64,000 nt of DNA from Lanius collurio (taxonomy: Eukaryota; Chordata; Aves; Passeriformes; Laniidae). The notes below the pieces were generated by a model, which did no database searches, was not told the origin of the DNA, and saw only the letters and a program-made list of their open reading frames with translations. The position numbers and the translations under genes were made by a program. This document shows positions 16,997-28,260 of this stretch, piece by piece. Numbering within the stretch: the stretch's first letter is position 1; each line of letters begins with the position of its first letter. The DNA lies in assembly GCA_020086605.1 (NCBI GenBank), contig JACBWW010000046.1, positions 3,721,279 to 3,785,278 on the forward strand. The letters run 5' to 3'.

Positions 16997-19900
16997 GGGT
17001 GGCCTCAGGATCCAAAGGGAACAGTCCAGCCCTGGAATCCGTGCAGGAGGCTCCGCTCACCGGCTCATCGTGGGGAGCTTTGGCGTGGGGGGAGTTAATT
17101 CAAGTCCTACCCTCGTGCCCTGCTCATTCTCTGGGTCCGAGCTCGCTTAGGGCACCTGCAGGATGGGCAGGAAGGATCCACACCGGGAAAAGCATCGCCC
17201 TGTGCCCGAGTGGACACTTCCTCACCGGAGCTGTGTCTCTGTCACCTTTTGGGTGGCATTTCAGCCTCTTCTCTCAGCACAGGGGTTCAACAACTGACGC
17301 AGCCCCACAGCTGGAAGACAGAAAGGTGCAGTTGGAGCATTGTTGGGAGACAGGGGTGGGACAGAGCAAGAGTTATGGGAGAACTGGAAGGAGCTGGAGC
17401 ATCTCTCCAGCAGAAACCTGTGTGGCTTTGGTCATGATCAGCTCTTCTGCTGCCTCACATGCACCATGCCCTGTCCAGTGGAGGTGCAAAACCACCAAGA
17501 ATAAATAGCAATTGGGTTCATTTTGTGCTACAAACTTGTTGCTCTTCCTGTGTCGAAGCACGTGGCCAGTGCTGAGATGCTCCGGTGAGCACTGGACCTG
17601 CCTCCCTTGCTGGGGATACTCTCACCTCCCACAAACTCCTGAGGGAAACACCCCCTGGCTTCCCAAATAAACCCTCTGGAGGTTCCCACCCTCCCCAGCT
17701 GCAGATGACAGAAGGAAATGTGCTCGTGTAACACATGTGCACCCAAACCTTTCCCCTGCTGCAGCCACCGTTGCTGTGTCACTGTGGGTGGAAGTCTCAG
17801 GTCAGTGGCTTTCACCAAACCGGGGTCAACTTTTTGATTTTGCTTTTATAAATAGAACATGAATCATCCTTTGCAGAACTACCAGTATTTGATCCAATTT
17901 GACTTTCTCACAGCTGCTTTTTCTAAGCCTGTGCATGTCTGGGGCTGTTGGTAATACCAGAAGTGGTACTAAAGAGGCTGGAGGTGGATTTTATTTAAAA
18001 TTGCTTGCAGGCCAAGCAGGTGATGTTATCCGAATGTGTCAGACAAAAAAAACCTCAGCCAGATGTGATAAATCTTGAGGAAATTCAGATCTCTTCCCAA
18101 ACCCTCTCAGGTTTTTCTTTGGCTTCCATGTGAAGGATTATCCTGCAGCTCTAAGTGGGAGAAGTTCATAGGTACCATCCCAGATGCCAAAGGCACATTT
18201 ACTTGATTGAAAACGTTTCAATTTTTGAATTTAATTTTCAAAATTTTAATGGTGAAATGACATCTGCTGCAGTGCCTGCTGTTGTTTTTTTCCAGTGCTG
18301 AGGTACAAAATGTGAACAACTTATTAATGGTGTTCAACACGTGCTGGCACTGAAACTTTGAAGTAGTTCTGGGGTGGAAACAGATAATCTGCTACAAAAG
18401 GAAACATGGCTATTTTTGTATTTTCACTTGCCAAGGAAACTGAGATGTCTTCCTTCCTTCTAGAAAGGGAGCATCTAACCCAACCAGTGGAGTAAAATGG
18501 CTCATGAAATGATCCTGTTATGCTTCAGAAGTGACAATTTATCATATTTTTATTTTAGTAATTTTTAATTTATACTAGCCTGTCTTTCCTCTTCTGTTGG
18601 CAGGGGCTCCTGTCACCCACTCAGGGAGACTCAATCAGGCTCCTTTTCCTCTAGCTGCATTCCCAGGTGGGAAAACCCATCTTAACTCCCTCTCTGGGCC
18701 GTGGCACACACAGGGGGAAGGACAAGGTGCAGCCTCAGCCCTTCCACAAGTGCACATCTTATGTTTCCTGCTGCCCCCCAGCTCCTGCCATTCCCCATCC
18801 TCACAGCACAGCAGCTTTGCTGGAACTCCATTCCCTGCTCCCTCCAGCCAGGCCCTGGGGCAGAAAGGCACTTGCAGCACTTTCTGCCTGTCCCTGTGAC
18901 ACGAGGGGTCCCCAAGGCCCAGCTGAAGGTGGGGAGCAGCAAGGGGGCTCAGCCAAGGCACTCAGAGGCACCCTCAGAGCTGGGGAGGGGGTGTAAAAAC
19001 ACAGCAATGTGAGAAACGGCGCTTTGGAAATCCCAAGCAGCAACATCACAGAGTTCAGCCCCGTGTGCTGTGTAAAAAACCAGCAGGATGCTAAAAAAAT
19101 CTCCAGAAAGAGGAAATTTGGGTTTGCATGCTCTGTGCTTGCTTCCCCTCACTGCGAGGGGGTGGGTGAGAGACTCTGCACTGGCACAGCCTCCTCCTTC
19201 CCCTGAACAGCTTTCCCCCCTGATTTTTCCATGGGTACCCCCCAGATCAGCTCCATTGGGGCACTGGATGAAAATTTGTGCCTAATGAGTAGAAACAGCA
19301 GGTAAGGGTTGCAGCCAGCCTAAAATCAGCTGGTTAGCGCTGGGCACATCCTGGGTAAAGCATTTTCCATGTGCTGGAGGGCAGCCGTGTATCCCTCTGC
19401 TCCATGAAACACCCACAGGAACTGGGGCTGTGGGAGCAGCTCCTCATCCTGGTCACAGGCAAGCTCTGTCCCACACCCTCAGCAGAGCTCATCACCCTCA
19501 GCAGAGCTCAGGCTCCTCACCTAAGGCTGGTTAGAGGTGTCCAGGCCAATGTGGGTCCTTGTTAGCAAATCCTGGGGGATTTAACCCACAGCAGCTCCTA
19601 AACCCAGCTGGGGGGAAGAGGCTTTGAGAGCAGCTCCTGCCTGGGCTCGGTTTGAGGATGCTGTCCCTGTTGCAGTCTCATGCCTGGAACCCTCTCAGAG
19701 CTGGGATCTGCCAACGCCTCCTGCTCCTCCCCAGAACCAGTGAGGGACCAGCCTGGATGGATCCTGCACCGAGCTCTGCTCTTGCTGCTGGCCCAGGTGA
19801 GCTGGGGGTGCTCAGTCCCCCAGTATTCAGTGTGGGGGGGTGTTTTAAGAACACATAAAACCGGTGTCAGGGGCCCAGCAGCAGCACCCTGGTGTTCCCT

Positions 19901-21240
19901 GCTCACTTACCCTCCTGGGAGAGCTGGGCTGGGTTGTGCCTGCCGCCTCTCTTGTGTTTTTCCTTCTTCTCCTCTACAACCTAAAATAAAAGCAGAACAT
20001 GCACAGGGGAAACATCAAATGGAAATTCAGTTTCCTGTGTGAGTGGAGGTGGGGTGAGAGTGGCTCTGTCCCTCCAAAGGGACTCTGTGGGGAGGTGACA
20101 GCTGGGCTAGGGTGGTCTGGGCTTCTCCCAGTGCCCAGTCTGTTCTCTGGCTCACCTGAAGTGCTGATGGCCTGCTTTGGCAGGAAGTAGACTTTACAAG
20201 GTATTAACTGAAAATAGAAGTGATAAAACCAGAAACTGAATGTTGCATGGGGTTGGCTTTTTGTTCTTTTAACAAATGACAGAGGAAGAGGCTTCTCTGC
20301 CTTGGAGTAGTTTCCTGGTAGATATTTGGGATTTAGATCTTTCTCCATAGCAGCGAGGTTGCCTCTTGCTGTGCTAACTAAATTCCAAGAATATGCAGGA
20401 AAAAGATACATGCTCTGGTTTAATGCCATGTGAAATACTCTGCTTTTGCCTTTTAATCCTTTGCAAAAGCTCTTGTCCTCCTTTGTTAGTATTTATCCTG
20501 GTTAAGAAGGGAAAATAACCCGGAGCAGCAGTGCTGTGTGACAGCCTAATCCCCCATCCTCCTTCTGCCTTCCTGGCAAACCTTGATGTCCCTGGAGGAT
20601 GTTCCTGGCACCAAAGTCGTGAGTTATCCCCTCAAACCATCAGAACATGACCCGCAGGGATGCACAGCCATGTCCCTGTGCTGTGATAACCCTGTCTTCT
20701 TCCTCCCTGGTTCTTGCAGTTAGATGGAAATTGGCCCATGGAAAATCAGTGTGGTGGCACTTGTGAGGAACAGGCCACTTGGGAAAATTCGTGGGACAAA
20801 TAGAGAGAGACAAACCCAAGGAAAACCCAGAGCAGTGGGAATTGGGTCAGTTATCCCTGTGCTGGTGGGATGGGGGTGTGGGCCTCAAGGGCCCCTTACA
20901 GACAAGTCCCATCCCAGGTAGTGCTGGGTTTGCAGAGGCTGAGAATTGCTGGAGTTGGGGTTAATCTTTAAATTCAGCTGCTCACACAATGGTAGCAGAA
21001 AACACAGTTTCAGTCTTCAAGGCTGGGTGTTTTAGCTTCAGCCATCCCCCTCCTGTCCCTCAGATGTTCAGCACATCCCATGGGCACACTCAGGAGCTCT
21101 TTAATAAATGAATTATTAGCTCCTTACCTATAGCTGGGCTGACTCTGCATCGTCTCCCTTCTACCCATTTACTTTGGGAGTTGCACCAGGTCTGTGGTGA
21201 AGGCAGGACCCCCCTGGCTCTCCCTGGGCTGTCCCAACCC
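16997..21240. other. Upstream flank or probable 5' intron of GPR174
   Basis: I see no coding exon here. Frames on both strands are short and motif-free, apart from a few of 100-170 codons in GC-rich stretches that match nothing I recognise. If the CpG-rich patch at 21.3 kb is the GPR174 promoter, most of this is its first intron. An acceptor-like GGCTGCAG lies on the minus strand close upstream of the start codon. Confidence 0.45.
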
Positions 21241-21560
21241 CTCTCTGCACTCCCGGAGGAGCCGCGCCAAATCTACGGCACAACAATCCAAAAGAGCCCA
21301 ATTTAACCCGCGCAGCCTGACCCGAAGGGATGGAGGAATTCAGCCGTACCTTTGCTGTCCCGGGGCTGCTCCGGTGTGTCCCCGCGGGGCTGCAGCGGGT
21401 CCCTCCCTCGCCGTGCAAAGCAAAAGTGCAACTGCGGGGAGCGGCTGCGCCGTGGGGAGCGGGACGGGCACGGCGGGGCCCGCTGGCACCGCTTCGGGGT
21501 GTCCCTGCCCCGGGTCTGCCTGGAATCGCCCGCCTTCCTTCTCTCTTTGTGGTTTTACAG
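21240..21560 (-). promoter_or_regulatory. CpG-rich patch, candidate GPR174 promoter and 5' exon
   Basis: About 20 CpGs fall within 21361-21540. On the minus strand two donor-like sites follow: GCAAAG|GTACGG with the exon ending at 21350, and CTATAG|GTAAGG with the exon ending at 21128. This is about 4.4 kb upstream of the GPR174 start codon. Lymphoid GPCR genes of this kind often have 5' non-coding exons. The assignment to GPR174 is inference from position and strand. Confidence 0.4.
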
Positions 21561-24510
21561 AAGTTCGTGAAGGTGCTGATGGGCTCGGGGTGTTTTGGTT
21601 GCTGTCGTGGTTTCGGGGTGTTTCGGGAGCTGTGGCTGTGACGTTGGTGTCACCCCAGCAGCTGGTCCTGCTGCCAGGGGTGGGGGTTAGGGGGGCTTGA
21701 CCGCTCAGCTCCGGGGGACAGGGACCCGCTGGCAGAGCCCCTCTGTGACGGGCACGGAGCTGAGGCCGAGGGAATGAGAGGGTTCATCCATTATTGTCCT
21801 TCCGCAGCTTGCTGGGAAAGGCTCCTTCCCTCTCGCCTGGATGATCCCACCCCTGTGCTGCAGTCCCTGCTCCCGGTGCTTTAGGGGGCTTTAGGGTCCC
21901 CCCGAAGCTGATCATGGGCAGGTTTGGGCTCCCCAAAAGCAGCGAGTTCTCCGTGGTCATTATTAATTCCCACAGCTCTCATGGGGCAAACGAGGGTGAG
22001 CTCCAAGGGCTCTCCTTTTCCGATCGTGCCATGAAGTGGTGTCACCCACGGCCACATCCCTGGGCCATCGTGGTCCCCGGCCATCGGCAGAGGGCAGAGC
22101 TGGCTGCGTTTCGAGTTTGAAAAGCAGCACTTCCCTGTTTACCCGGCGGAGGACTTCAGCTCACGAAACATCAAGAATTCTCGATGATCGAGAGGGAGCA
22201 ACGATTCACTTGGTTAATTTGAAAAGGTGACTTTTTAGACCATTTCTGGAGAAGTTCTGAAGAGATTTGCAACTTTTTAATTTGCATTTATTCACTTTTC
22301 TTACGCACCTTCCCAGGAGAGGAGCATACATATATTATATATTATACAAATATTACATTGCACCTGCTCCTTTAAAGCACCATTGCTTTACTCATGTCAC
22401 AATTCCAGCTTAGGCTCTGTAGCTCTTTACATTCCTTTTAATGGTGGTTTACAGGAGGTTAATGGCTCTCACAGCCTTGCAGAGCACAGGGTTTATCACC
22501 CTGTGATGGCCCAGCCCCTCTCTCAGGCTCTGTGGACCCCATCTCCCAAAAATGCAGCCCTGTGCCTGTTCCAGCAGCTGATGCTCCTGCTGGTTAAAGC
22601 TTCCAGCTTTATTCTGAAACTGCTGATGATTTGATGGGTTTTAATTAATGTGGGAGCCAAGGCTTTCACCACTGTGGGGTCCTCTGGTCAGAGCTGTCCC
22701 CATGGTGCAGGACTGGGTTTTGGACTGATGCTTTTGGGCTGGCAGCAGTGGGGGTTGGTGTTTAGGGGGCTCTTGGTGTTGAGGTCTCACGGAGCCCTCT
22801 GTGGAGGTTGCTGCCTCAGCTCACGTCAGACCGGGGGTGTTTCCCTAATTTCAGCAGGATCTGGGATGTGAAACTTTCCCAGCAGCTGCCTCTGCCACGC
22901 TCTCATTTTTTATCTCTCCCTCCCCCCAGAATTGTATGATGTGACACCTGGGGGACCCTTGCTCCACCAGCACCTCCCTGCCTCCCACAAGGATCGAGTG
23001 GGATGGTTTGGAGGTGGCTTTAATAGACAACAAACTTGAGGCCAGTCCAGGAATCACCAGATCCCTGTGGCAGAGCAGCTCCTGGGCTCGGGGATGGGCT
23101 CCTTTGCTTTTCCCACTCCAGCATGTGACGGATGCTCCATTTCACTTCTGTTTCCGCAGTCAGCCTGGTTATGGGAAGGCAGAACCTGAGTTTGGGGCAG
23201 TGAGTGAATGCAGGGAACTGAGGGAGGTTTTATTTCAAAGCCACCTCGCAGATCACCCCCAGATCCTGTTTTGCTGGTGCCACGCTCCGTGTGCATTGCC
23301 ACCAGCATCCATCCCATTTCCCATCACTCCAGGAGTGTTCCTGGGATGTGGGGTGGGAACTGAGGGTGCCTTTACCAGCAGGCAAGTGCCAGTCTCTGAG
23401 TTCTGCTGTCCCCAGGAAAAACCCTGGCTGGACCTCCCAATTGATCTGTAGTTGAGGCCACCAAAAATCAGGAGGTCTTGGAGCTGGTCACCAAATCCCA
23501 AAGCAATTACTTTACAGCATAAAGTAAAATTGTTATATTTTAAAATTGTTATATTTTTATCATTAGTTACATTTTTATCTTATAAGAATTGGAAGTTCTC
23601 AGTTTATTTAAGCTTGTGCTTTGTGACCTTGTAGGAGATCCCCAGAGAGAAGCAGCTCAGGTCTTTCTGAGCTGCATTGCCTGTCTTTAATAGAAATAAT
23701 TCCTGGGAAGAGGTTGTCTGTCTGCTCTCCGCACGGCTGGGGCTGTCCCAGGGGAAGGGAACGTGTCTGGAAACGGGGAGCAGGCACAGGTCCATGGATG
23801 CAGCTCCCAGCATCAGCAGGGCTCATGTGGAGCCAGGGATGTAACCGTGCTGCTGACACCAGGCTGAGGGCTGAAAACTGCTGGGTTTTCCTGCCCTGTG
23901 TGCCTGCAGCAGGGAATTCTCTTTAAAAACCAAAAGATCCCTGCAGAAGGAGCAGGGCTGAGCGATGGCGTGGCAGTGCCTGGGAAGGGCGTGCTGGCTG
24001 TGCAGGGATGAGGCTTTGGCTGTTCCTTGGAATGCTGAGCACCCTCCCGGTGCTGAACCCTGCCACGGCATCCACACAGAATTCCCAAATCCTGCCCCCC
24101 GTGCCCTGAACAGGACCCTGGAGCATGGGAGGGGCTGATGGACACACCTGGGGCCGTCACACCGTGCTGTCCCACCACACTTGGGCTTTGCAGGGTGTTG
24201 CTGGCTGAGCACACGAATAAAAAATTGGATTGGGATCTGATGAAATCATGGCTGTCTGGAAAACGGCTCCCTGGCTTGGAGAACTCCTCCCTGGCTCGGC
24301 TGGGTTTGAAGCAGCAAAATTCGCTTTCCGTGCGTTGGAGTTGTGCTCAGGATTGGAGCTGTTGGTGTTTGTTCCCTTGCCAGGGACAGCATTTCCCCTC
24401 TCCAGCACGAGGTGGGTGGGTGGAGGAGCTGCTCCTTGCCAGCAGTGGTGCCAAAAATCAGGAGAGGAGTCTGAACCTCAGTGGTGAGAACTCCACAGAG
24501 GCTGAGTGGT

Positions 24511-24547
24511 TTTCCAGAGGCAAAACTGGGATTTCCAGAGGCAAAAA
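24511..24547. repeat. 21-base tandem duplication
   Basis: The unit TTTCCAGAGGCAAAACTGGG plus one A is followed directly by a second, partial copy starting at 24532. It is a local slippage-type duplication in non-coding DNA. Confidence 0.75.
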
Positions 24548-24718
24548 TTTGGGGGTGGACTGGGAACATGTGGTCATGGAGAGAGGATAAAGGTATTTTT
24601 AGCAAGGAGAAAAGCAGCTTCCCTCCCTCCCTCCCTGTGGGGCCCTAAAATTTGCCGTGCAAGGGACAGCTTGGATACTCCCAAGTACTGCATAATTTTA
24701 GGGATATGTAAGTGTAGA

Positions 24719-24922
24719 GTTAGATGGGATTTGGGGAAAAAATTGTTCCCTGTGAGGGTGGTGAGGCCCTGGGACAGGGTGCCCAGAGAAGTTGTGGCTG
24801 CTTCTGGATCCCTGGAAGTGTCCAAGGCCAGGCTGGACAGATGGAAGATGTCCCAAGGGGTGGGATGGGATGAGCTGTGAGGTCCCTCCCAATGCAAACC
24901 ATTCCATGATGATCCTGTGACT
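24719..24922 (+). mobile_element. CR1-type LINE 3' fragment, forward orientation
   Basis: It runs from TAGATGGGATTTGGGG through CCCTGTGAGGGTGGTGAGG, GCCCAGAGAAGTTGTGGCTG and GTGTCCAAGGCCAGGCTGG to CCATTCCATGATGATCCTGT, a decayed form of the CR1 terminal repeat. It is truncated to about 200 bases. Confidence 0.85.
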
Positions 24923-26108
24923 GATAAAACAGGAGGCTGGCAGGCATTGGAAGGGCAAGAAGCACCAGTTTGTACTGGAAAAGGTTATTTCTTCAGGGAC
25001 TGATTTACAGAAAACCCAGCAAAATCTCTGCTGTCCAGGGTGTCCAACCCAGCAAGGGATTCTTCCTCTGTATTTCCCGTGCCTGAGGCAGGGACAGCCC
25101 GAGGGAGGGTTTGATGTTGAGTCTCCACATGACAGATTAGTGAGAGTTTCGGGTTTGCTTTCTCTTTCCTGGGCTCTGTTTGGAAGGGGCAAGCTGTGTT
25201 GCAGAAATGTCAGAAAAGCAATCTGAAAACAACCTGGCGAAATCCCAGCGGGAACTGGCGCTCCTGGGAGAGCTGGAGCTGGTGCTGCCAGTGAAGCTGG
25301 AGCCACAATCCAGGACTTGCTGTTGCTCAGGGGGGCTTATAAATCACCTGTCTGTGGTCACTGAGGGCCACCTGGATGCCCCGCCCAGCTTTACGGGGTT
25401 GTGCCATTCCCAAAACACCCGGGAAAAGCCACACTCCCGGTGAAGTCCCTGCTGCTGTGGCTTGTCCTGTCTGGGAGCTGCCCGGAGCCAGCCCCGGCAT
25501 CGGTGAGGTTTCCTTGAGTTTCCTGTTTTGCCTCTGCCCGCTGCTGGGTTTGGGCCATCTGAAACAGCATTTTTCCAGCCCTGAAAGCTCTTTCCCCACC
25601 CCCAGGCAAACAAGGAAAACATGGCCTTTTGTTATTTATGTTTTTCGTGAGAGGAGGAGGAGATTTGGGACAGAATGAGCCCTAGGGCAGCGGCTTTTCT
25701 GCCTGTTCCCGGGGTTCGCTGCCTGTCTCTGGCACACTTTAAGTACCAAAGCAAATTCCTCCAGTTTGTCTGGATCTCTCATCTGGTCTCCCCCCATCCA
25801 GCCTCAGCTCTGTGAGGATAAACCACCCCCATTCCGTGCTTCCCAGAAACGCTGCACGGGGTGGAAATGTGCATCCAGTCATGGGAAAAGCTGTTTTCTA
25901 TCAATCCCTCTCTGCTTATGTTTACTTATAAAATTCCCTGAGGGTTTTTTGGGAGGAGGAGACCTCAGAACCCCTGCACAGGCCACAGTTCGAAGCCTCT
26001 CTGAGCCCCAGAGTGGGGTGTCCCCCCCAAATTCTGTCACTGCTCTAAGAGCGGACGTGGGGCATAATAAAATAATACTCCTGAAGTTCAAATACACATA
26101 GGGATAAT

Positions 26109-26114
26109 TTTATT
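26109..26114 (-). terminator. Candidate polyadenylation signal for the P2RY10B-like gene
   Basis: It reads AATAAA on the minus strand, about 970 bases downstream of the stop codon at 27081. It is a plausible end for this transcript, but no transcript evidence is available. Confidence 0.35.
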
Positions 26115-27080
26115 TCCTCAGAGTTTGAAGCTTTCAGGGTGTACTGGAGTCAGTTTTGTAAATTTTCTCTGTACCCAGCGAGGTTTGGGATAGTTTTTGG
26201 TGTTCCAAGCAAAACTGAAGGTTTGGATAACATCTTAATGTGCAACCACACGCGTCAGCAACATGACAAATAACACAAAACTCTCAATAACACAAGAGAC
26301 ACCAATGACAGGTCCCTGCTTTTCTCACACCAGAGCTCTAAAGTGAGTTAATGTGCCCTGGGAGGTGTCACATCTCCCTCTTTGATCGTGGTATATCTAT
26401 CACAATTTGTCTTCCAAATATTGATCCCCGAGCACCTGCAGCTCCCAGGAGCCAGGTGGATCCCTTTGCTCAGCTCTGGGTGCCTTTTCCAGCAGCGTGA
26501 GCTGAGCCCAGTTTGTTTGAACCCTCCCTCTAACACTGATGTGGTTAATACTCTTTGCTTGGTACAGTCATAGTCTTGCAGTCCAGGTTAGGCTGGATCG
26601 GACCCAGGCGATGGAATTTTTGTGGTGGAAAAAACTTCAGTTTTTACATGGAGATAATGACCTGTCCTGATCCAGAGCCTTGTGTGAGCGTGGTGGATGT
26701 TCCAGGTGATGGTGGCTGTATGTACCTGGGATCAGGGCTGGAATTCCCACAGCTGTGCCAAGGCTGAGCCGCTCACCACAGCTCAGGATTCAGAAGGATT
26801 CCCAAAAATGGCAAACATGCAGAAGCACTGAAACACCTGAAATGAGGCACCTGAACCCACTGCAGTTCAGCACAGGAGAAACTTCAGCATCAACAACAGC
26901 TTTTGAGGGGATGGAAGGCAACAGTCCACAGCAGCAACAACACAACCATCAAACCTTTTGGCATCACAGTGTGCTGATGGATCAGGTCCCGGCACCGGCG
27001 GCACACAAGGACAATTGGAGAGTGCACCAGTCCTCACTGCAGCTCTGAGAAGCCCCTGCACAGACAGGGCTGGCTGATGC

Positions 27081-28196
27081 TCACGAGATGGACTCCAGCA
27101 GCAGCTCGTCGGGCGGCACAGGGGGGATGTCCATGCTGTTTATTTGGCCGAAGAACTTGGGAAGAGACCAGAACTTGAGGCGAGGGAGATTCCTCTTCCT
27201 GACGCGGATGTCGTGGGCGGTGTCGGTGCCAGAGGCGCTGCTCCGGCGGGGCGGCAGCCGGGCTCGCAGGGCCACGCAGCCGTGGCGCAGCAGCTGCGCC
27301 TGGAACTCGGAGGTCATGAAGTAGTAGAGGACGGGGTCCAGGCAGCAGTTGAGGCTGGCCAGGCACAGGGAGATGGGGTGGAAGCGCAGCGTGCTCCGGT
27401 GCACGGCGCAGTCCCGGATGATGTTCTCGATCACCATCATGAAGAAGGGGAAGTTGATGTGGTAGGGGGTGAAGCAGATGAAGAAGACGGCGGCGCACAT
27501 GAGGACCATCCTCAGGGCCTTCCGCTTCTCGCCGGCGTCCTGCAGCGCCGTGGGGCCGTCCCGCAGGGAATGCCACATCCTCCACGTGCACCAGGCGATG
27601 GTGCCGAAGGGGATGACGAAGCCGAACAGCTCCGCCACTGTCACCAGCGCGATGGCAGCCCCCGGGCTGAGCTGCTTCACACCCAGGTCTGAGAAGCAGC
27701 TGTTGATGGAGTTGGACAGGGCTGGGCTCCTGACGATGATGAGGGGCAGGCAGGCGGCCCCCACCAGGAGCCAGACCAGGGCGCTGATGGCGGCGTCGTA
27801 GCGGCGCTTCCAGTCTTTGGCTCGGAAGGGGTGCAGCAGGAACAGGTACCGCTGGATGCTGATGCAGCTGAGGAAGCAGATGCTGGCGTACATATTGAGG
27901 TACTTCAGGTAGAAGCACACCTGGCACAGGAAGCTCCCGAAGGGCCAGGTGTGGTTGATGTAGTAGTAGGTCCGCAGGGGCAGTGAGAGGACGTGGGCCA
28001 GGTCGGCCACGGCCAGGTTGATCATGAAGATGACGGCTTTGCTCTTCCTGCTGATGAAGCGGCACAGGACCCACAGGGCAGCACTGTTGGCCAGCAGCCC
28101 TGGGATGAAGATGAGGGTGTAGGTGGTGGCATAGAGGGTGGACTGGAAGGACATCTGGGGGTCAGAACAGTTCCCGGAGGACACGTTGCTCTCCAT
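27081..28196 (-). CDS. P2RY10B: P2RY10B-like receptor (P2RY10 paralogue, putative LysoPS receptor)
   Basis: This intact single-exon coding region of 371 codons encodes a class A receptor. Landmarks are N37 (TM1), D65 in NLAVADL (TM2), the IQRY version of DRY (R116), W142 (TM4), P196 (TM5), CFTPYH with P244 (TM6) and DPVLYY (D287, P288, Y291). C91 and C167 should form the extracellular disulfide. Sequons are N4, N9 and N81. The DWKRRYD and FTPYHINF motifs are typical of P2RY10. It lies between GPR174 and P2RY10, where mouse has P2ry10b and human has the pseudogene P2RY10BP, so I call it P2RY10B-like. The tail runs about 45 residues past the point where the neighbouring P2RY10 stops, with basic and proline-rich sequence. 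The TM1-TM2 DNA is almost identical to the neighbour. A lysophosphatidylserine ligand is inferred from mouse. Confidence 0.9.
   Translation of the reverse strand: MESNVSSGNCSDPQMSFQSTLYATTYTLIFIPGLLANSAALWVLCRFISRKSKAVIFMINLAVADLAHVLSLPLRTYYYINHTWPFGSFLCQVCFYLKYLNMYASICFLSCISIQRYLFLLHPFRAKDWKRRYDAAISALVWLLVGAACLPLIIVRSPALSNSINSCFSDLGVKQLSPGAAIALVTVAELFGFVIPFGTIAWCTWRMWHSLRDGPTALQDAGEKRKALRMVLMCAAVFFICFTPYHINFPFFMMVIENIIRDCAVHRSTLRFHPISLCLASLNCCLDPVLYYFMTSEFQAQLLRHGCVALRARLPPRRSSASGTDTAHDIRVRKRNLPRLKFWSLPKFFGQINSMDIPPVPPDELLLESIS
27973..28140. repeat. Near-identical paralogous tract, copy A (gene-conversion candidate)
   Basis: These 168 bases of the P2RY10B-like gene align without gaps to 38141-38308 in P2RY10 with a single mismatch (28026 against 38194). 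They encode TM1 through TM2. A stretch near the 3' end of the two coding regions differs at about 10 of 69 positions. Confidence 0.9.
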
Positions 28197-28245
28197 CCTG
28201 GCCGGGTCTCTTCGCTCATGGGGTGGTCACGGCAGGGGGAGGGGT

Positions 28246-28260
28246 TCTGGAGTGGGTAAA
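28246..28260 (-). other. Candidate splice acceptor upstream of P2RY10B-like start
   Basis: On the minus strand, TTTTTACCCACTCCAG is followed by exon sequence starting at 28246, which would give a 49-base leader before the ATG. The polypyrimidine tract is moderate. It pairs logically with the donor at 31480. Confidence 0.35.

Larger units (their letters stand above)
21561..26100. other. Gene-free spacer between GPR174 upstream region and P2RY10B-like gene
   Basis: I see no exon or conserved domain. Contents are a CR1 fragment (24719-24922), a 21-base tandem duplication at 24511-24547, a (CCCT)n stretch near 24620, and an AT-rich patch at 22320-22360. Longer open frames, such as about 200 codons on the minus strand at 24.7-25.3 kb, run through the CR1 copy. 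Confidence 0.5.

Noticed and set aside
24698..25306. 202-codon minus-strand frame
   Set aside because: Much of it is antisense CR1 sequence, and the remainder is not recognisable.
27144..27692. 182-codon plus-strand frame antisense to the P2RY10B-like gene
   Set aside because: It is a shadow of the GC-rich receptor coding sequence, with a repetitive Val/Gly/Glu/Asp composition typical of the opposite strand of membrane-protein genes.
27034..28074. 346-codon minus-strand frame overlapping the P2RY10B-like gene
   Set aside because: It is an alternative frame of the same receptor, rich in Pro, His and Arg with no membrane segments. The receptor frame is clearly the real one.
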